From contig CM068315.1 in the NCBI GenBank assembly GCA_034766995.1, positions 38,767,818-38,831,817 on the forward strand: a stretch of DNA of 64,000 nt. Reading direction: 5' to 3'. The notes beneath the pieces were generated by a model. That model did not search any database. It saw nothing but the letters and a program-made list of their open reading frames with translations, and was not told where the DNA came from. Source of the stretch: Acanthacorydalis orientalis. Lineage: Eukaryota > Arthropoda > Insecta > Megaloptera > Corydalidae. The translations under genes and the position numbers were made by a program. Position 1 is the stretch's first letter; the number at the start of each line of letters is the position of its first letter. Of the stretch, positions 23,152-37,950 are shown in pieces.

Positions 23152-23793
23152 CAGTAAAAGTTCTACGATCTAAAAAGAATACAATATAATTTTGCGAAAA
23201 AATCTAAAAAATGAGATATTAATTTATTTATACCCATTTTTGTAATATAATAGTAATTATTTTTTTAAGTATCATGAAAGCAATATTCTTTATATGCAAA
23301 ATAAAAAAATAATTTAGATAATAATGCTGTACATGTTGAGCGTTAAATTATTTCACTGCAGTTTATATACTGGAATGATACTCAAAGTCTTATGTATGCA
23401 CACGAATGACGAGGAAAAATCTATATCATGATTAAATCCTACGCGTTCTATTCGAATGGCATTCGAAAAATTCGATCGTGAACTACGCAACAAAAGTAAA
23501 AAAACTTTGTCCGCTGTGCTTGAGGCTAATTTGATTTGATAGGCAAAGCCCCTGTGTGCAATACCCAAACTCGTTCTATGTTCTACAGTGGTGACGCCAT
23601 CTGTTCTAAATTGTTTTGCAATATCGTGATTGTCTATTTAATAATTTCAATACATGTGTCATATATGTTTTTTTTTCGATTATAACAATCTGACTTGACT
23701 ATGAAGTCACACCTGCAGTACAGATTCAAAACAATTAGAAAATCTTGTCTGTTTTATAGTCTACTAAATTATTTTAATTACGGTTTAATTGGT

Positions 23794-23800
<7 letters not shown>

Positions 23801-23850
<50 letters not shown>
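23801..23850. repeat. (TA)n microsatellite
   Basis: TA repeat with two TATG interruptions. Confidence 0.95.
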
Positions 23851-23851
<1 letters not shown>

Positions 23852-24005
23852 GTCTTGTAGCCATACACCTTAATTAATACTTAACGACAATAACATTAGT
23901 ACGCCAATTATTTCTTGTATAATAAGTTATTGATAACTAAAAGAATATTTATTCGATTAAACACAGTATTTTTATATGTAAAAATTTTAATTTGATTTCA
24001 AATGT

Positions 24006-24061
24006 GTATATATATATATATATATATTCTATATATATATACATAAACCCTATGTATATAC

Positions 24062-24140
<79 letters not shown>
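24006..24140. repeat. Interrupted (TA)n microsatellite
   Basis: Two TA blocks around ACATAAACCC, then a long TA block of about 75 bases. Confidence 0.95.
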
Positions 24141-24143
<3 letters not shown>

Positions 24144-24715
24144 TCCTGAAAACATGCGCGAGGGCTTCGATTTATAATTTTATGTTTTATACTACTATAG
24201 AATTTCACATTTTAAATATATGATGATTTTATTATAGACATAAATATTATCAGAAGTTTATACATCTTTGATCTTGTCTAGTATTACATTTTTTACGTTT
24301 CAAATAATTCTTTTCGTAACGGAGCCTTTTTATTTAATTAGTGTGATACATGTAAATAACATTTCCATGCAGTTTCACTCAAACATTAAATGCAGCAAAC
24401 AAAAAAATATTTTATTGTTTTTATAAAAGAGAAGAACAAAATTATGTATGCATTCATAGGAAATATCATAATTAATCTAAAATATTTTTTTCACTTTTAT
24501 AAAAAGAGCTGTGAACAATTAGTAAGAAAACAATCTACATACTTTACTAACAAATACTATTATTATATTCATAATTAATATATATAATTCCGGGATCATG
24601 ATATGTATCATTTTTAGTAAAAAGATACTTTTTCTGAGCATTTAATAAATTTTAATGTATTTAAATACAGACTGATTTTCTTAAAGAAAAAGTTATTAAT
24701 TAAGTAATTAATATG

Positions 24716-24718
<3 letters not shown>

Positions 24719-24754
<36 letters not shown>
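24719..24754. repeat. (TA)n microsatellite
   Basis: Short pure TA repeat. Confidence 0.9.
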
Positions 24755-24757
<3 letters not shown>

Positions 24758-27612
24758 TACGGTATTCTTTTTATAAATAACATAGTTAAAATTAGTTGCA
24801 GAATTTGACCCAACATGAAAGATAAAAAAACAAAATGAAGCTTGATTATTCGGTTTTCTCGAAGAAAATTAACATTAAAATGGTAGTATTCAAAGAAAAA
24901 TATTATTATATAAAGTATGTTTATTTGAGATCACTTATTAGTATTGATGAATCATTTATTGAGAAAATTAAGATAGTTTAAGTGATAAAATCCAAGTATA
25001 AAGCAACGACAGAAAACAGAAAAAATAAGGATAATATTTTTATAAGTAAATAAAATATATTCAAAAAACACATCCGGTCTAAAATCAAGATATCTCAATG
25101 AGTGATTCATATATTTTCGATTTACATCATTAACCAAATAGTATTCGAGACGTATAGGTGTATAAAACTAATCAGATATTAATTAAATACATTTATTTTC
25201 AAATTTGAAACGTTTTAATTAATTTTTCAATATCAGATACCATATTAACATTAAAAAATATAATAAAAAGTAAATATGATAAGAATTAATTAAATGGTTA
25301 TTAAAGAACGGATTTACACGAAATTTATTATGAAAAAAATTAATACAAAACATATTTATTACCTTTCCAGTAACCTTTTTATCATACATAAACAAAATTG
25401 CTATTTAATCTTTTTTGTATTTAAATACTTGTTCTTTTTTTTATAAAAAAATGTAATTGAAGGGGATTTAATCTTTCTACTTGATAACGACAATTATTGT
25501 ATAATTACTACTAGTTTCAGTTTTAAAACGTTAATGTAAACAATCGGAAACTCCCAAGAAGACAGAGATAACATACAAATAAAGGACAAGTTTTATGTCT
25601 ATAATTCAATTTAATTGCGTGATTTATTAAAAAAAAATAAATATTTAAAGTGTTCATGTATTCGGATTTATTTTGGATTCAGTTAAATGCCCTGTATTGA
25701 ACAAAATGATTCTATACACAGACATACACTCATATATATATATATATATAGGTCACGGTGATGTGAAGGTCATTTGTGTCATAAGTAGCAAAGTATTTAC
25801 AATATGTGTAGGCATAGCTGAATTTAAATTCTGATCAAGTATATGTAATGATATTCAGATGACCTTTGTATTAATACTCAACTAATTGACATAAAGAAAT
25901 ATAGAGGTCAGTAGTAGTATATATGTATGTGTAATAGGAAATTGATAGTCGACAAGGTTTCAGGAAGACAGAATAATTAACATAATCAAATTGATATCAG
26001 ATGTATTGTCAACACACTTTTTAATAGTAATACGATTTATTTGTTATGATTTTATCGCCTAATATATATGTTTTTAAACGAAAAATACATTAAGAAACAA
26101 TCTGTTTTACCAGGTTGGACTGTTGTGAGTTACTTTTTAAAAGTGTCGGTTTGTATTTAAAGATTACATTTTGTTTAATTGATAACTCTCATATTCGTAA
26201 TAAAATAAAATATATTGTTGAAAAGTTTTGTACTCAGTCACCACATCATTGGTTATATCTTGGTCGAAAAATCAAGGTATGGCAATATATACACACACAC
26301 AGTAATTAGAACACATTTAAATCGAGAAATATGTAAAATGAAGAGATAAAATTTTACTAAAACTGTCTACAGTGGTGTCAATAAATATTCAAATAATGCA
26401 ACTATAGATGAAAGAAGGAATCAGAATAAAAGAATAAAATTAATATATCGCCATTATGCTGATTATATTGTATTCAAATAATTAAAATAAGTTAGTAAAG
26501 AAAATCTAAATATTAAATAGAAAGCGATTTTTGACCATATTGGATCTAATGAACCTTTTATGATAATTAATACTTTTCTACTACTTTATAATAGGGCCAC
26601 AAAATAGGAAATCTACATATATTTTGAGTTGGTTTCTATATTCAGTTTTTTATATTGTATCGATTATATTCCAAAGTTATCGTAAATTGGAGCTTGTCTA
26701 AAAATGGGGGACCAAAAATATAGTCTAATTGAATAAAACGAGCACATTATTATAAAAAATAATGCAATAGAAATATTATAATCCAAGTAACACTAAATAT
26801 AATAATAATTATTATTATTAATATTGAAATGCTTATTTATAAATGTACGTCTTTCTATACATTATTGCAGAAAAAATAGAAACTAAAAATACAATTATGG
26901 AAAATAAAACAGAAATCGAAAAGCATAAAATTTAGTTAATTTGACTTTACTTGAATATTACCATTAAACTAATTTAATGATATTTTCCGTCATATTTTCT
27001 ATTCATGAATATCTTTAGTTTCAAATCTGTTATTATTTCCCTTTAGACGAAACCAAATCTTCCAAACCCGAAAGCTACTTGAAGAAAGAACATGGCCTTG
27101 AAAGACAATAAAATACATATCAATCCAAAAACTAATCTGTAACAGATTTATAGTTCAATAACATTACATTTTTATTTTTTTAGTAAACCTCATGCTGCTT
27201 TTTTATTTATTTTTTTGGTTTTGTATTAATAATAAGTAATACAAGAAGAATAGATATAGAAACAAATAGGAGTTATAGATGTAATAACAAGAGAAATAAT
27301 TTGAAATAATAATAGATAAGAGATATTGAAAAAAGAAACAATAAAACTAAATAACTGATGTATCACGAGTTATTGATAATTAACTGATAGTCAAGAAATA
27401 CAAAAATTTCCTGCTAGAGCTCAATGTCAACGTAGAATAATCATGTCAGAAAATGTATTAGAGATATAAGAAAAATATGAAAAAAAGAAGTTCTTGACTA
27501 TTCAAGCTGAAAGAGTCTGGAGGAGCGAGAGGACCTTTATCCAAAATTGAAAGGATGAAAATGAAAATAACATGAATTATAAAACTTTTTAAAATATTTT
27601 TTTATTGTCTTT

Positions 27613-27614
<2 letters not shown>

Positions 27615-27682
<68 letters not shown>
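27615..27682. repeat. (TA)n microsatellite
   Basis: Pure TA repeat about 90 bases before the mariner derivative. Confidence 0.95.
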
Positions 27683-27686
<4 letters not shown>

Positions 27687-27770
27687 TTTTTCCTATTTAA
27701 TCATCATAAATATTAATTTATATTTGTATAAATGTATTACCTTGTTTGTAAACAAGAAAAATCCAAATAT

Positions 27771-28334
27771 TAAGTCGGTAGGAAAATAATTGCGGTTTTT
27801 GTCTTCTGAATTCTAACCTTAATTTTTTCAACGAAAGTGTCATTTTATCGTATTCATGTTAATACCATTTTAAAGTGCATTTTTATGTCTGTATTTTGGT
27901 AACATCGACTTTGGTTTTATTATCAGTTTTCCTTCAAATTGGGTTATTGAGTTAAAGATGCAAAAGAAGCAAATAAGAGTAATTTATTGTATGATTTCAA
28001 AATGGGTGGTAAAGCAGCAGAAACTGCTCATAAACTAAACGATGCTTTTAGCTTGAGTATTGTTAAGGAACGTACGGTACAATGGTGGTTCCAAAAATTT
28101 CGTGCTGGGGACGAGAGATTTGAAGATGGGGAAGGTCGTGGGCGTCCTTCTTCAGTTCGTAACGGCCAACTAAAGGCGTCAGTCGAATCAGAACCACGCA
28201 CAACAATTCTAGAGTTTGCACAAAAGTTAGGCGTTAATCGTCTAACAGTTATGGATCACTTAAAACCACTTAAATTAAAAAAATGTGTATGAATTTGAAG
28301 GTCATAAACTCCAATTATTTTTCTACCATTCGAA
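27771..28334 (+). mobile_element. Deleted mariner derivative (copy a)
   Basis: About 560 bp. The left end TCGGTAGGAAAATAATTGCG and the inverted right end (GTAGAAAAATAATTGGAG) are related terminal repeats. It codes only for the DNA-binding half of a mariner transposase (WWFQKFRAGDERFEDGEG, EPRTTILEFAQKLGVNRLTV), then jumps to the 3' end. It lacks all three catalytic residues, so it is non-autonomous. Confidence 0.8.
27987..28292 (+). pseudogene. Mariner DNA-binding domain remnant (copy a)
   Basis: A 101-codon frame with the paired helix-turn-helix of mariner transposase. The frame is open further upstream to an ATG at 27958 (MQKKQIRV). A stop follows right after LKPLKLKKCV where the deletion joins the 3' end. 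If expressed it would bind ends but not cut DNA. Confidence 0.75.
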
Positions 28335-28554
28335 TACTATAATTAAGAAAAAGGTTTGGGTATCAAAAAAAAATATATTTTACTAATGAATTAACTACAG
28401 TGTTCATGTTCATTTTACAATTATTTATAAGGAAGAAAATGTATTAATTAGATTATTTTTTATTTATAAAATTCTATCTGCTACTTAATTTTATGTACAT
28501 GTTTTTTGTTTATTATATAATTTAATTTTTATGATAAAATTTTCGTGCCAAATT

Positions 28555-28556
<2 letters not shown>

Positions 28557-28590
<34 letters not shown>
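28557..28590. repeat. (TA)n microsatellite
   Basis: Short pure TA repeat. Confidence 0.9.
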
Positions 28591-28596
<6 letters not shown>

Positions 28597-28659
28597 TCAT
28601 GAGATTGTGTGAATATGTGTATAAGAGAAAGAGAGAAGATAAGCAATTCGTTAATATGA

Positions 28660-28775
28660 AATGTGATAACAATTTCATTAGAGAAATATTTGTAATCACT
28701 GCCAGACGCCTGCGTTCACAAGCGCAACGAAGAAAGTGTTCCGGTAAGTGCACTAGCCAACCTCGAACTTCAACA
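28660..28775 (+). promoter_or_regulatory. Possible 5' exon or promoter patch
   Basis: A short GC/CpG-richer stretch (CAGACGCCTGCG, CAAGCGCAACG) containing a consensus donor TTCCG|GTAAGT at 28743, directly before the signal-peptide frame at 28775. It suggests a transcribed 5' region. Weak evidence. Confidence 0.25.
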
Positions 28776-28942
28776 TGAAGAAGTCACGGTCGTTGATTCT
28801 GCTCGTCTCAATTGCAATTATTATTGTAATCGAACGTACAGATTTTTTATTAGTTCGTATTTTTTCCATTCAAATAATAAACTTAAATAACAGGTTGAAA
28901 TTTGATTTTTTTTCGTATAATTTCAGATTATCATGCACATAA
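28775..28942 (+). CDS. Possible small secreted peptide or first coding exon
   Basis: ATG at 28775 in context CAACATGAAG opens 55 codons. The start MKKSRSLILLVSIAIIIVIE has the basic n-region and hydrophobic core of a signal peptide. The rest (to a TAA at 28940) is AT-rich and may be intron read-through; GTAATC at about 28828 is a possible donor. No family is recognised. Confidence 0.3.
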   Translation: MKKSRSLILLVSIAIIIVIERTDFLLVRIFSIQIINLNNRLKFDFFSYNFRLSCT

Positions 28943-29493
28943 TTCGATTAATAAATTAATGTAACATACAAATAATACTTCTTTCGATTATGTCTGTGAA
29001 CAAACATGAATAAATGTTATTTACACGAGGAGTGCAATAGAATTTCGTATAAGTAATATAATTTGTACTCTATATTCAGTATGAAATATTTTTTTTATTT
29101 GATGTAGGAAAGATATGTTACATTTAATTTCATTTCATAAGCTTACAAAGTACTCAGTATGTTTCATAACGACAAAGTTAAAAAAACGTAACTCGCTGAA
29201 AACGATAAAAAACATTAATATTATTTTTACTAGTCAGTAGTTATGCTCGTATGCAATATAGTCAATTTATATAATAAATATTGATTTATTTAACCTACTT
29301 CTGTCAATGGTGATATCTAGCAGATGATTGTTGATGTTTATAATCGTCTTTTACTCTTAATATGGTATTGAGTAGATAAATTGAGTAGGTATATTTATTC
29401 AAAGAAATTAGTTATTGATCTTTATTATATAATTGTAATAAAGAAGTATGTTTTACCAATCAAATAATTTTTGGTATTAAATGTAAGAATTTA

Positions 29494-29584
<91 letters not shown>

Positions 29585-30194
29585 AATTTAATATATAATT
29601 TGTATTTGTATAAAAAAGCTAATGTGTATATTTTATTGTCACTTTATACTGATATGCGATTTTTTCATTATTGACTTTTTAACAGCTTTTTTATTTTATT
29701 TAAAACATTTCGGTATTTCAAGCCTGTTAAAATAATTAATTGTCTATCTCATTTTATTGAAATAGATATTTGACTTCAGACTGAATTTAAATGGAAAAAA
29801 AAACTATAAATCGATATATTGTAATACACAATAAAAATATATTTCCTTTAAAAAATATTTTGAAGAGATCAGTAATATATGACAGTGATATAATACGCTA
29901 TAATAATACACAGATTCTTTGTCTCGATTTCAATATAAGGAAATCAAAATAAAAAAATCATAGGAAACTATTGAAAATTGATAAGCAAAATTAATACAAT
30001 TAGTAAAATTAAAATAATGTAAATTTATCTTTGATTTAAAGTATTGAGTAATGTGTTAAATTACTAATATAAGAGATTTTTTTTTAATATAATTAACTAA
30101 ATATTTTTTGCATGTAAAAGACTATGAAACGATTCTAAACTGGGATAAACCATTTTGCTTACATTCTGAAGCTGCTTTTGCCACTGAGACATCT
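28943..30194. other. Intergenic, no gene seen
   Basis: AT-rich; (TA)n at 29500-29577. No coding or structured feature supported. Confidence 0.5.
29500..29577. repeat. (TA)n microsatellite
   Basis: TA repeat with one ACACA interruption. Confidence 0.95.
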
Positions 30195-30435
30195 TTAACC
30201 GTTTGCGACTCACTGTCCAGACGTTCTGAACATCGCGTTTCGATTGAACAGGTCCACTGTCTAATCCCTCTGGATAGATTTGATTGCCATACTGAAGATA
30301 AATCATTTTAAGCATAGCAATGAAATACACACACTAAACAACAAATACACCATTGTTTAGAGGGACTGGACAGTGGACTTGTTCAATCGAAACGTGATGT
30401 CCATAACGTCAGGACAGTGGACCGCAAATGGTTAA
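30195..30435. mobile_element. 241-bp TTAA fold-back MITE (piggyBac-type)
   Basis: Both ends are TTAA followed by CC(G/A)TTTGCG. The two arms match as inverted repeats over about 80 bases (blocks CACTGTCC, GACGTT and CGTTTCGATTGAACA on both). TTAA target sites and short non-coding length indicate a piggyBac-mobilised MITE. Confidence 0.75.
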
Positions 30436-31147
30436 GATTTTTAACTTCAAAATATTTATCCAAAACTGTCTAAACATCTATATCTTCTATTCACATAAAT
30501 TTGATTGAGTACATTTCATGTGTCAGCACCTGTAAACTTTTTGAGTTTCTTTCATTCTTAGGATATTCATTCTCAAAAATCTTAATTTGTTGCTCAAATA
30601 TATTACTTTTAACATTAAGTTAGAAGTTAAATTGTTTGCGAATTTATTCGGACTCAGATCCTTATGCGTTTAAAAAAACATTTATAATAGCTACTCGTTG
30701 CACATTTCTCAATTGTATAAAGCAAATAATATATTTATATCATTTTCGTCCCTTTCTTCAGTGTCCAGTCCTCTAAATAATCAATGTAAAACATGTGGGA
30801 ATGCTAACTGTGGGATATACTATAAATACACTCACTGGATGTTGAAGAAAATAGGATTTTCCTTGAACAACTTGATTTCTAATTTTACAATACAATATCA
30901 ATTTTTGGTTTTTATTGTTTAAAAATGCAATTTCGGTAACAGCACCAACTAGGATCTAGGTATATTATCTGGAGAGTATTACATCTTCTCTAACTATTAT
31001 TTTATACGTTTTAAAACTAATTCTTTAGTTTTTGAAATTAAGATAATTTAAAATGAAATACGAATCGAATTTTTTGAATGTTTCATGCTGCTATGGAATA
31101 GTTGGATGTCAGGAAATAATTGAAATCCAGTAATCAAACGATGATTC

Positions 31148-31148
<1 letters not shown>

Positions 31149-31208
<60 letters not shown>
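31149..31208. repeat. (TA)n microsatellite
   Basis: Pure TA repeat. Confidence 0.95.
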
Positions 31209-31210
<2 letters not shown>

Positions 31211-31581
31211 AGGATATATGGAACAATCTAAACTGAAACACTAAAGCACACACCTTGACTTTTATGCCAATCTGCTCCGTGAAATTGGTATACTTGGCGT
31301 TAATTTAATCTTTAATTAATGTTACGAAACACTCAATTTAAATATATATTAATATTTATCCACCGCGTCATTTTCCTTCGAAACGTATTTTTATGAAATC
31401 AGTAACATGTTCCATTGACCGAACATAGATTAATGAACCCGGATTAAAATGTTCGCAGTGAAATTATCAACGTACGAATAAAACGATTGAATTTGCATAT
31501 GGCGGCTATTGTGAATTTCAGTACTACGAGAACACACTTATGAACTATATCTGTATATGTACATATATAAATGTGAGTTTG

Positions 31582-31583
<2 letters not shown>

Positions 31584-31640
<57 letters not shown>
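31584..31640. repeat. (TA)n microsatellite
   Basis: Pure TA repeat. Confidence 0.95.
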
Positions 31641-31643
<3 letters not shown>

Positions 31644-33589
31644 TAACTTGCTAATATTAGAATGATGGCCTCATTGATATAAATTATTATATATATATAT
31701 ATATTTATATAAAAACTATTTATTAACAACTTCAAGCAGGTATTAATTGTTTAAAATTGTAAATTGAGGTAATTAATAATTTAAAATCTTTATAAATGTA
31801 ATAAACATTGAAAATAATACCTGCAAAAAATTTTAGATCGATTAGAATCATTGTGTTTGCATGAAATATATGCACGTGAAATAAAAAGGAGGAAGAAAAA
31901 TATAAATAAACACAAAGGATGAGAAAAACAATGAAAAAATTAATGAATTAGTTGAAATAGACAATGTTTCAGATAAATTATTGGTTCGTTGACCCAAATC
32001 TGAATTGGAAACCTTACATTGCAGTATAAATAATATAATTTAATAATTAAATCTCGGATGAAAAAGCTTTGATTATTATTTTTCTTTTTTCTAAATTTTT
32101 ATGAATGATGGATCAAGTGATGGACACAAATTGTTGACATATTTTCATTGCTTGTTTCAGATATTTTCTACTTGCTGTACTGACTTGTAATTTATTTGCG
32201 ATTTTTAATTTAACAGTTAACAGTTTTTAACTTTTTTTTGAATCATAACCATTAGTTTAACAATTTATATAGTTATCAATTGATCATCTTTTTCGTAATT
32301 TAAATACAATAGCTCTTATTTTCCGAGCTATTTGGAATTTTTACTGGATAGATACAAAAGAGTGATAACTGATTTTTTTTAATCTCATATAGAGATGTCT
32401 ATGGTATTCTTAAATGATTTATTACACGTGGTATATTGAATTGGATGTACTTCAGGTAATTTCCCATATATTTTGTATTAAAGTCATGTGTTTTTTTATT
32501 GAACTAATAGTGAAAACAATTTGCTACAAATCATTCGAAAACCAACTATAATCATTTCTCTCAATTTAACAGTTACGAAAAAATCAATATCACTTAAATA
32601 TTTTACAAGAATTACATTTAAAAATTACATTTATAAGAATTCATCGTGAACAATGTAATTTAACATAAAAGTATGAAGCTCTAGACGTAGAAAAACATGG
32701 ATAAATGTCTGAGAGCATTTTTATGTACGTAATAAAAATAAATATGTCCGTTTTTGGAAACATTAAAGAATATAATCACAGATATTTTTTTCTTTTTATA
32801 CGAATCATACATTATTTATACACTATAAAAAAGAGAATATATTTTAATTAAAAGAATGTTCGTTATTTATTAGAGTAACACAGATTTTTCCAGCATTTAT
32901 GAAGTAAGTCGTATGACAATAAATGAAAATTGAATTATATATATATATATATATATATATAAATTTAATAACTAATAATTCAGTTGACAAGAATTAACAT
33001 GTTACTCTGAAGAGCTTAAATTTACATTAATATTTTATGATAACATTTTATTGTTATTGACTTTATATTTACTTTCTCCGAATCATTTAGAATCAATCGA
33101 TATGTCGATGACTTCACAGTCAAATAATCCTACAAGATTATTCAGATTTAATCCACACCTGTCTATAACAATGGCCAAATTTCAATAATTTGCTGTCTTC
33201 CTTAGTTGTATGATGTACATCATTGATATTTTCGCAAGATTCACGATCGAGAAAAAGGTGTCCACAGTTGAACGAATACCAGAGTTAATAATTTATTTAT
33301 ATGTTTTGCTTCATCGCTAATACCATTTTAAAATCTTTGTTTAGACTATTTCGATGCTAATGATGACAAAATGAAATGAAATCATCTCACAAGAATCATT
33401 TTAATTAATCCAAAATTTATAATTTGTTAATAAACTGTCAAGTTAAAAAAAAACACTTCTCAATAATAAAGAGCCTTTTTTTTATTTCGTCAAAATTATT
33501 AGTCTATTGTAGAATTGACCCAGACAAATTCAATGTTAGCTATGCATATTTCTGCATTACCACTACATTAATGATAAGATTTTAGTGTA

Positions 33590-33590
33590 A

Positions 33591-33657
<67 letters not shown>
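33590..33657. repeat. Interrupted (TA)n microsatellite
   Basis: Adjoins the left end of HTH-lacking mariner copy a. Confidence 0.95.
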
Positions 33658-34465
33658 GTGGGTCGTTTGAAAAGTTTGGTAAATTTTCATGATGTGCACC
33701 ACCATTCATTTGGTAACGTCACGGTTACAAAGTGTCACTTTTCAAACTAGTTTAGGCGAAATTTCAACCAGAAACGACGCATTGTTCACGTTTTACAGAT
33801 ATTTGAAGTAAGTATTGTAGCAGTTGTCGCAAAAATGGAAAAAAACGATCAGGCCTTTTCACGTCGTTTCGTTATCGTGGATGAAACATGGATCCGCCAC
33901 TACACATTTGAGTTTAAGCAGCAGTCAAAGCAGTGGACGACTGGTGAAGTGCGCCGAAGAAGGCAAAGACCGTTTTGTCGGCTGAGAAGGTGATTGCTAC
34001 TGTTCCCAAGGAATCACCCTGATCAACTACTTAATGAAGGGACAAACGATAACAGGAACTTTTGATGCAACATTATTGGATCGTTTGAAAGAAGAGCTGA
34101 AACAAAAACGGTCGAGATTGGCTCACAGAAAAGTGTTCTTTCATCAGGACAACGCGCTGTCTCACAAATCGACCGTCGCAATGGCAAAATTGCACGAATT
34201 AGGCTTCGAATTGATTTATCATCCGTCTTGTTCTTCGGACTTGACCCCGTGTGACTTTTTCCTTTTCTCAAACGTGAAAATTTGGCTCGGTGCGAAGAAA
34301 TTTTCCTCGAATGAGGATGTCATCGCGCGCCGTCAATGCGTATTTTGCAGACTCCTTGGACCAAGTTATAGCACTCAATGGAGATTATGTTGGGAAATAG
34401 AATCGATTTTATCCAAAAAAACAGTGTTTAACTTGCTTTTTTACTATACTTGTCATACAACCCAC
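33658..34465 (+). mobile_element. HTH-lacking mariner (copy a)
   Basis: 808 bp with terminal repeats GTGGGTCGTTTGA at the left and the inverted GTGGGTTGTATGA at the right. After ~170 bases of leader it starts at MEKNDQAF, directly before the first catalytic region (RFVIVDETWI). The N-terminal DNA-binding half is absent. The centre has stops and frameshifts. Confidence 0.85.

Positions 34466-34507
<42 letters not shown>
34034..34507 (+). pseudogene. Mariner transposase C-terminal fragment (copy a)
   Basis: Open frame with HQDNALSHKSTVAMAKLHEL and the third catalytic Asp in TPCDFFLF. It runs out of frame after EDVIARRQ and ends in microsatellite. It is part of the broken element. Confidence 0.8.
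34469..34505. repeat. (TA)n microsatellite
   Basis: Adjoins the right end of mariner copy a, which therefore inserted inside a TA tract. Confidence 0.95.
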
Positions 34508-36490
<1,983 letters not shown>

Positions 36491-37158
36491 TTAATCCCTT
36501 GAGCGTGTATTTTTTTTATCAAAAATAATGCATACAAACTGGCTATTTAAATTGAAAAGAAGTATCTATAGGTTTTGTTCGTTACAATTTTCCAAAAATC
36601 TTTGGTTAGAACCTCGTAGAATATATCTAAAACTGAAGCATTCTTTCCTAGTCTACGGAGAGCTACCGAGTTTATTCCTGCTGTCTCTTCATTATCCCAT
36701 ATTTCTTGTTGATTATCACAATCTTGTCACTTCTAGTCATCTGCAATTTGTTCTGATAAAGAAATATCTATTGAAATATTACCAATTTCTTCACTCTCTG
36801 AACTAACTAGTCGTCTTGCACGTTTTCGATATCTCCTCAAAAATTTCTTTCTTTTTTCACTTTCAATACTTTTATAAAAGAACAACTTATTTTCTTTTTC
36901 ATTTTCTTAGTCATTAACTTCAAATTTTTGTTTTTTCCTCTGCATTTTTTTCAAGAAAATATTTAGCAAAAATAAAAACTAATTCACCATTAAAACAATT
37001 TCAACAATGATCACTGCACAATATGTATCTCATAGCTGACACACAAGACATGTGTACTTAACTTATATAAAGATTGCACGAGTCTAACTCGTGACTGATT
37101 GATAAAGTGTTTTCTGAAGTTCACGAGTCCGACCCGTGATTCATGCACAAGGAGTTAA
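36491..37158 (-). mobile_element. Internally deleted piggyBac-like element
   Basis: 668 bp bounded by TTAA. Ends read TTAATCCCTTGAGCGTG at the left and, inverted, TTAACTCCTTGTGCATG at the right. The - strand keeps part of a transposase N-terminus: RRYRKRARRLVSSESEE, then ASVLDIFYEVLTKDFW and TNKTYRY, typical of the start of the piggyBac transposase fold. No catalytic Asp region remains. Near the right end are two short palindrome-like blocks (CACGAGTC..AC(T/C)CGTGA), as often seen beneath piggyBac ends. Confidence 0.7.
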
Positions 37159-37431
37159 AGAAATACGCATGTAATACTGGTCGCTACTGTTCTGCACTAA
37201 TCGAAATTTATCGTAAGTTATTAATACAATATGAAAACAATATTGCATTACATAAAAAATGAACTTGTTATATCATTAACGAAATAACGAATAGTCCATT
37301 TCGTGAAAAAATAGATTAACGAGTTTAAAAATGGCTGAATAATTATAAAGAATTGCAGAGCAAGATCCGTTTATACTCTTTGTTAGTGACAAAAATTTGA
37401 TCAAAAAAATTCAATAAATGAATATTACTCA

Positions 37432-37739
37432 TTTTTATTTGTTGCTTACACAGATTTTGATGATGATACCATTATCCTTGGCACACCAAAGATTTTTCTT
37501 TGTCTTTGGAGCTTTGAAGATCATGGTAACATAATCGAAATAAGCATAAATAACAGTAATTAATCATTTATTGAACAGAAACACATTTTTGATCAGAAAA
37601 AAAGCGTACTTTGTGGGATAAAATAAAAATTTATATGAGAGAGTGAATTTAGCCACATGTCAAATCAGTATTGTGAACTTCTTTGAATTTGTATTTTTTA
37701 TTTCAATTTTCATTGGCACAATACATTAAGAAATACTTT

Positions 37740-37813
<74 letters not shown>

Positions 37814-37950
37814 ATACATTAAGAAATATATATATATATATATATATATACACAAAATGTGAGTAATAGTAATGTTTAAAGAAAAATTTGTTTGTAAATT
37901 TTTTTTAAAGAAAAAAAATTAAATTTCTAAACAATTAAATTATATTTTTA
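37432..37950 (+). repeat. Dispersed ~300-bp repeat (copy a), split by (TA)n
   Basis: Matches 43564-44000 in order: ATGATG.TACCATTAT, AAAGATTTTTCT, GCTTTGAAGATCAT, GTACTTTGTGGGA and GAGTGAATT, CACATGTCA; then a (TA)n tract, then TAATGTTT.AAAGAAAAA. Both copies have lost any open frame. The type of element is unknown. Confidence 0.65.
37740..37850. repeat. (TA)n microsatellite, two blocks
   Basis: Splits dispersed repeat copy a. Between the blocks, ACAATACATTAAGAAATA repeats sequence from just before the first block. Confidence 0.9.

Larger units (their letters stand above)
21802..27770. other. Gene-poor AT-rich stretch
   Basis: Holds (TA)n tracts (listed separately) and scattered short frames that are microsatellite translations. 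A slightly CpG-richer patch lies at 23380-23600. No gene is supported. Confidence 0.5.
30436..33657. other. Gene-poor AT-rich stretch
   Basis: Contains (TA)n tracts and a short piece at 30755-30775 resembling the inner part of the fold-back MITE arm. No gene supported. Confidence 0.45.
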
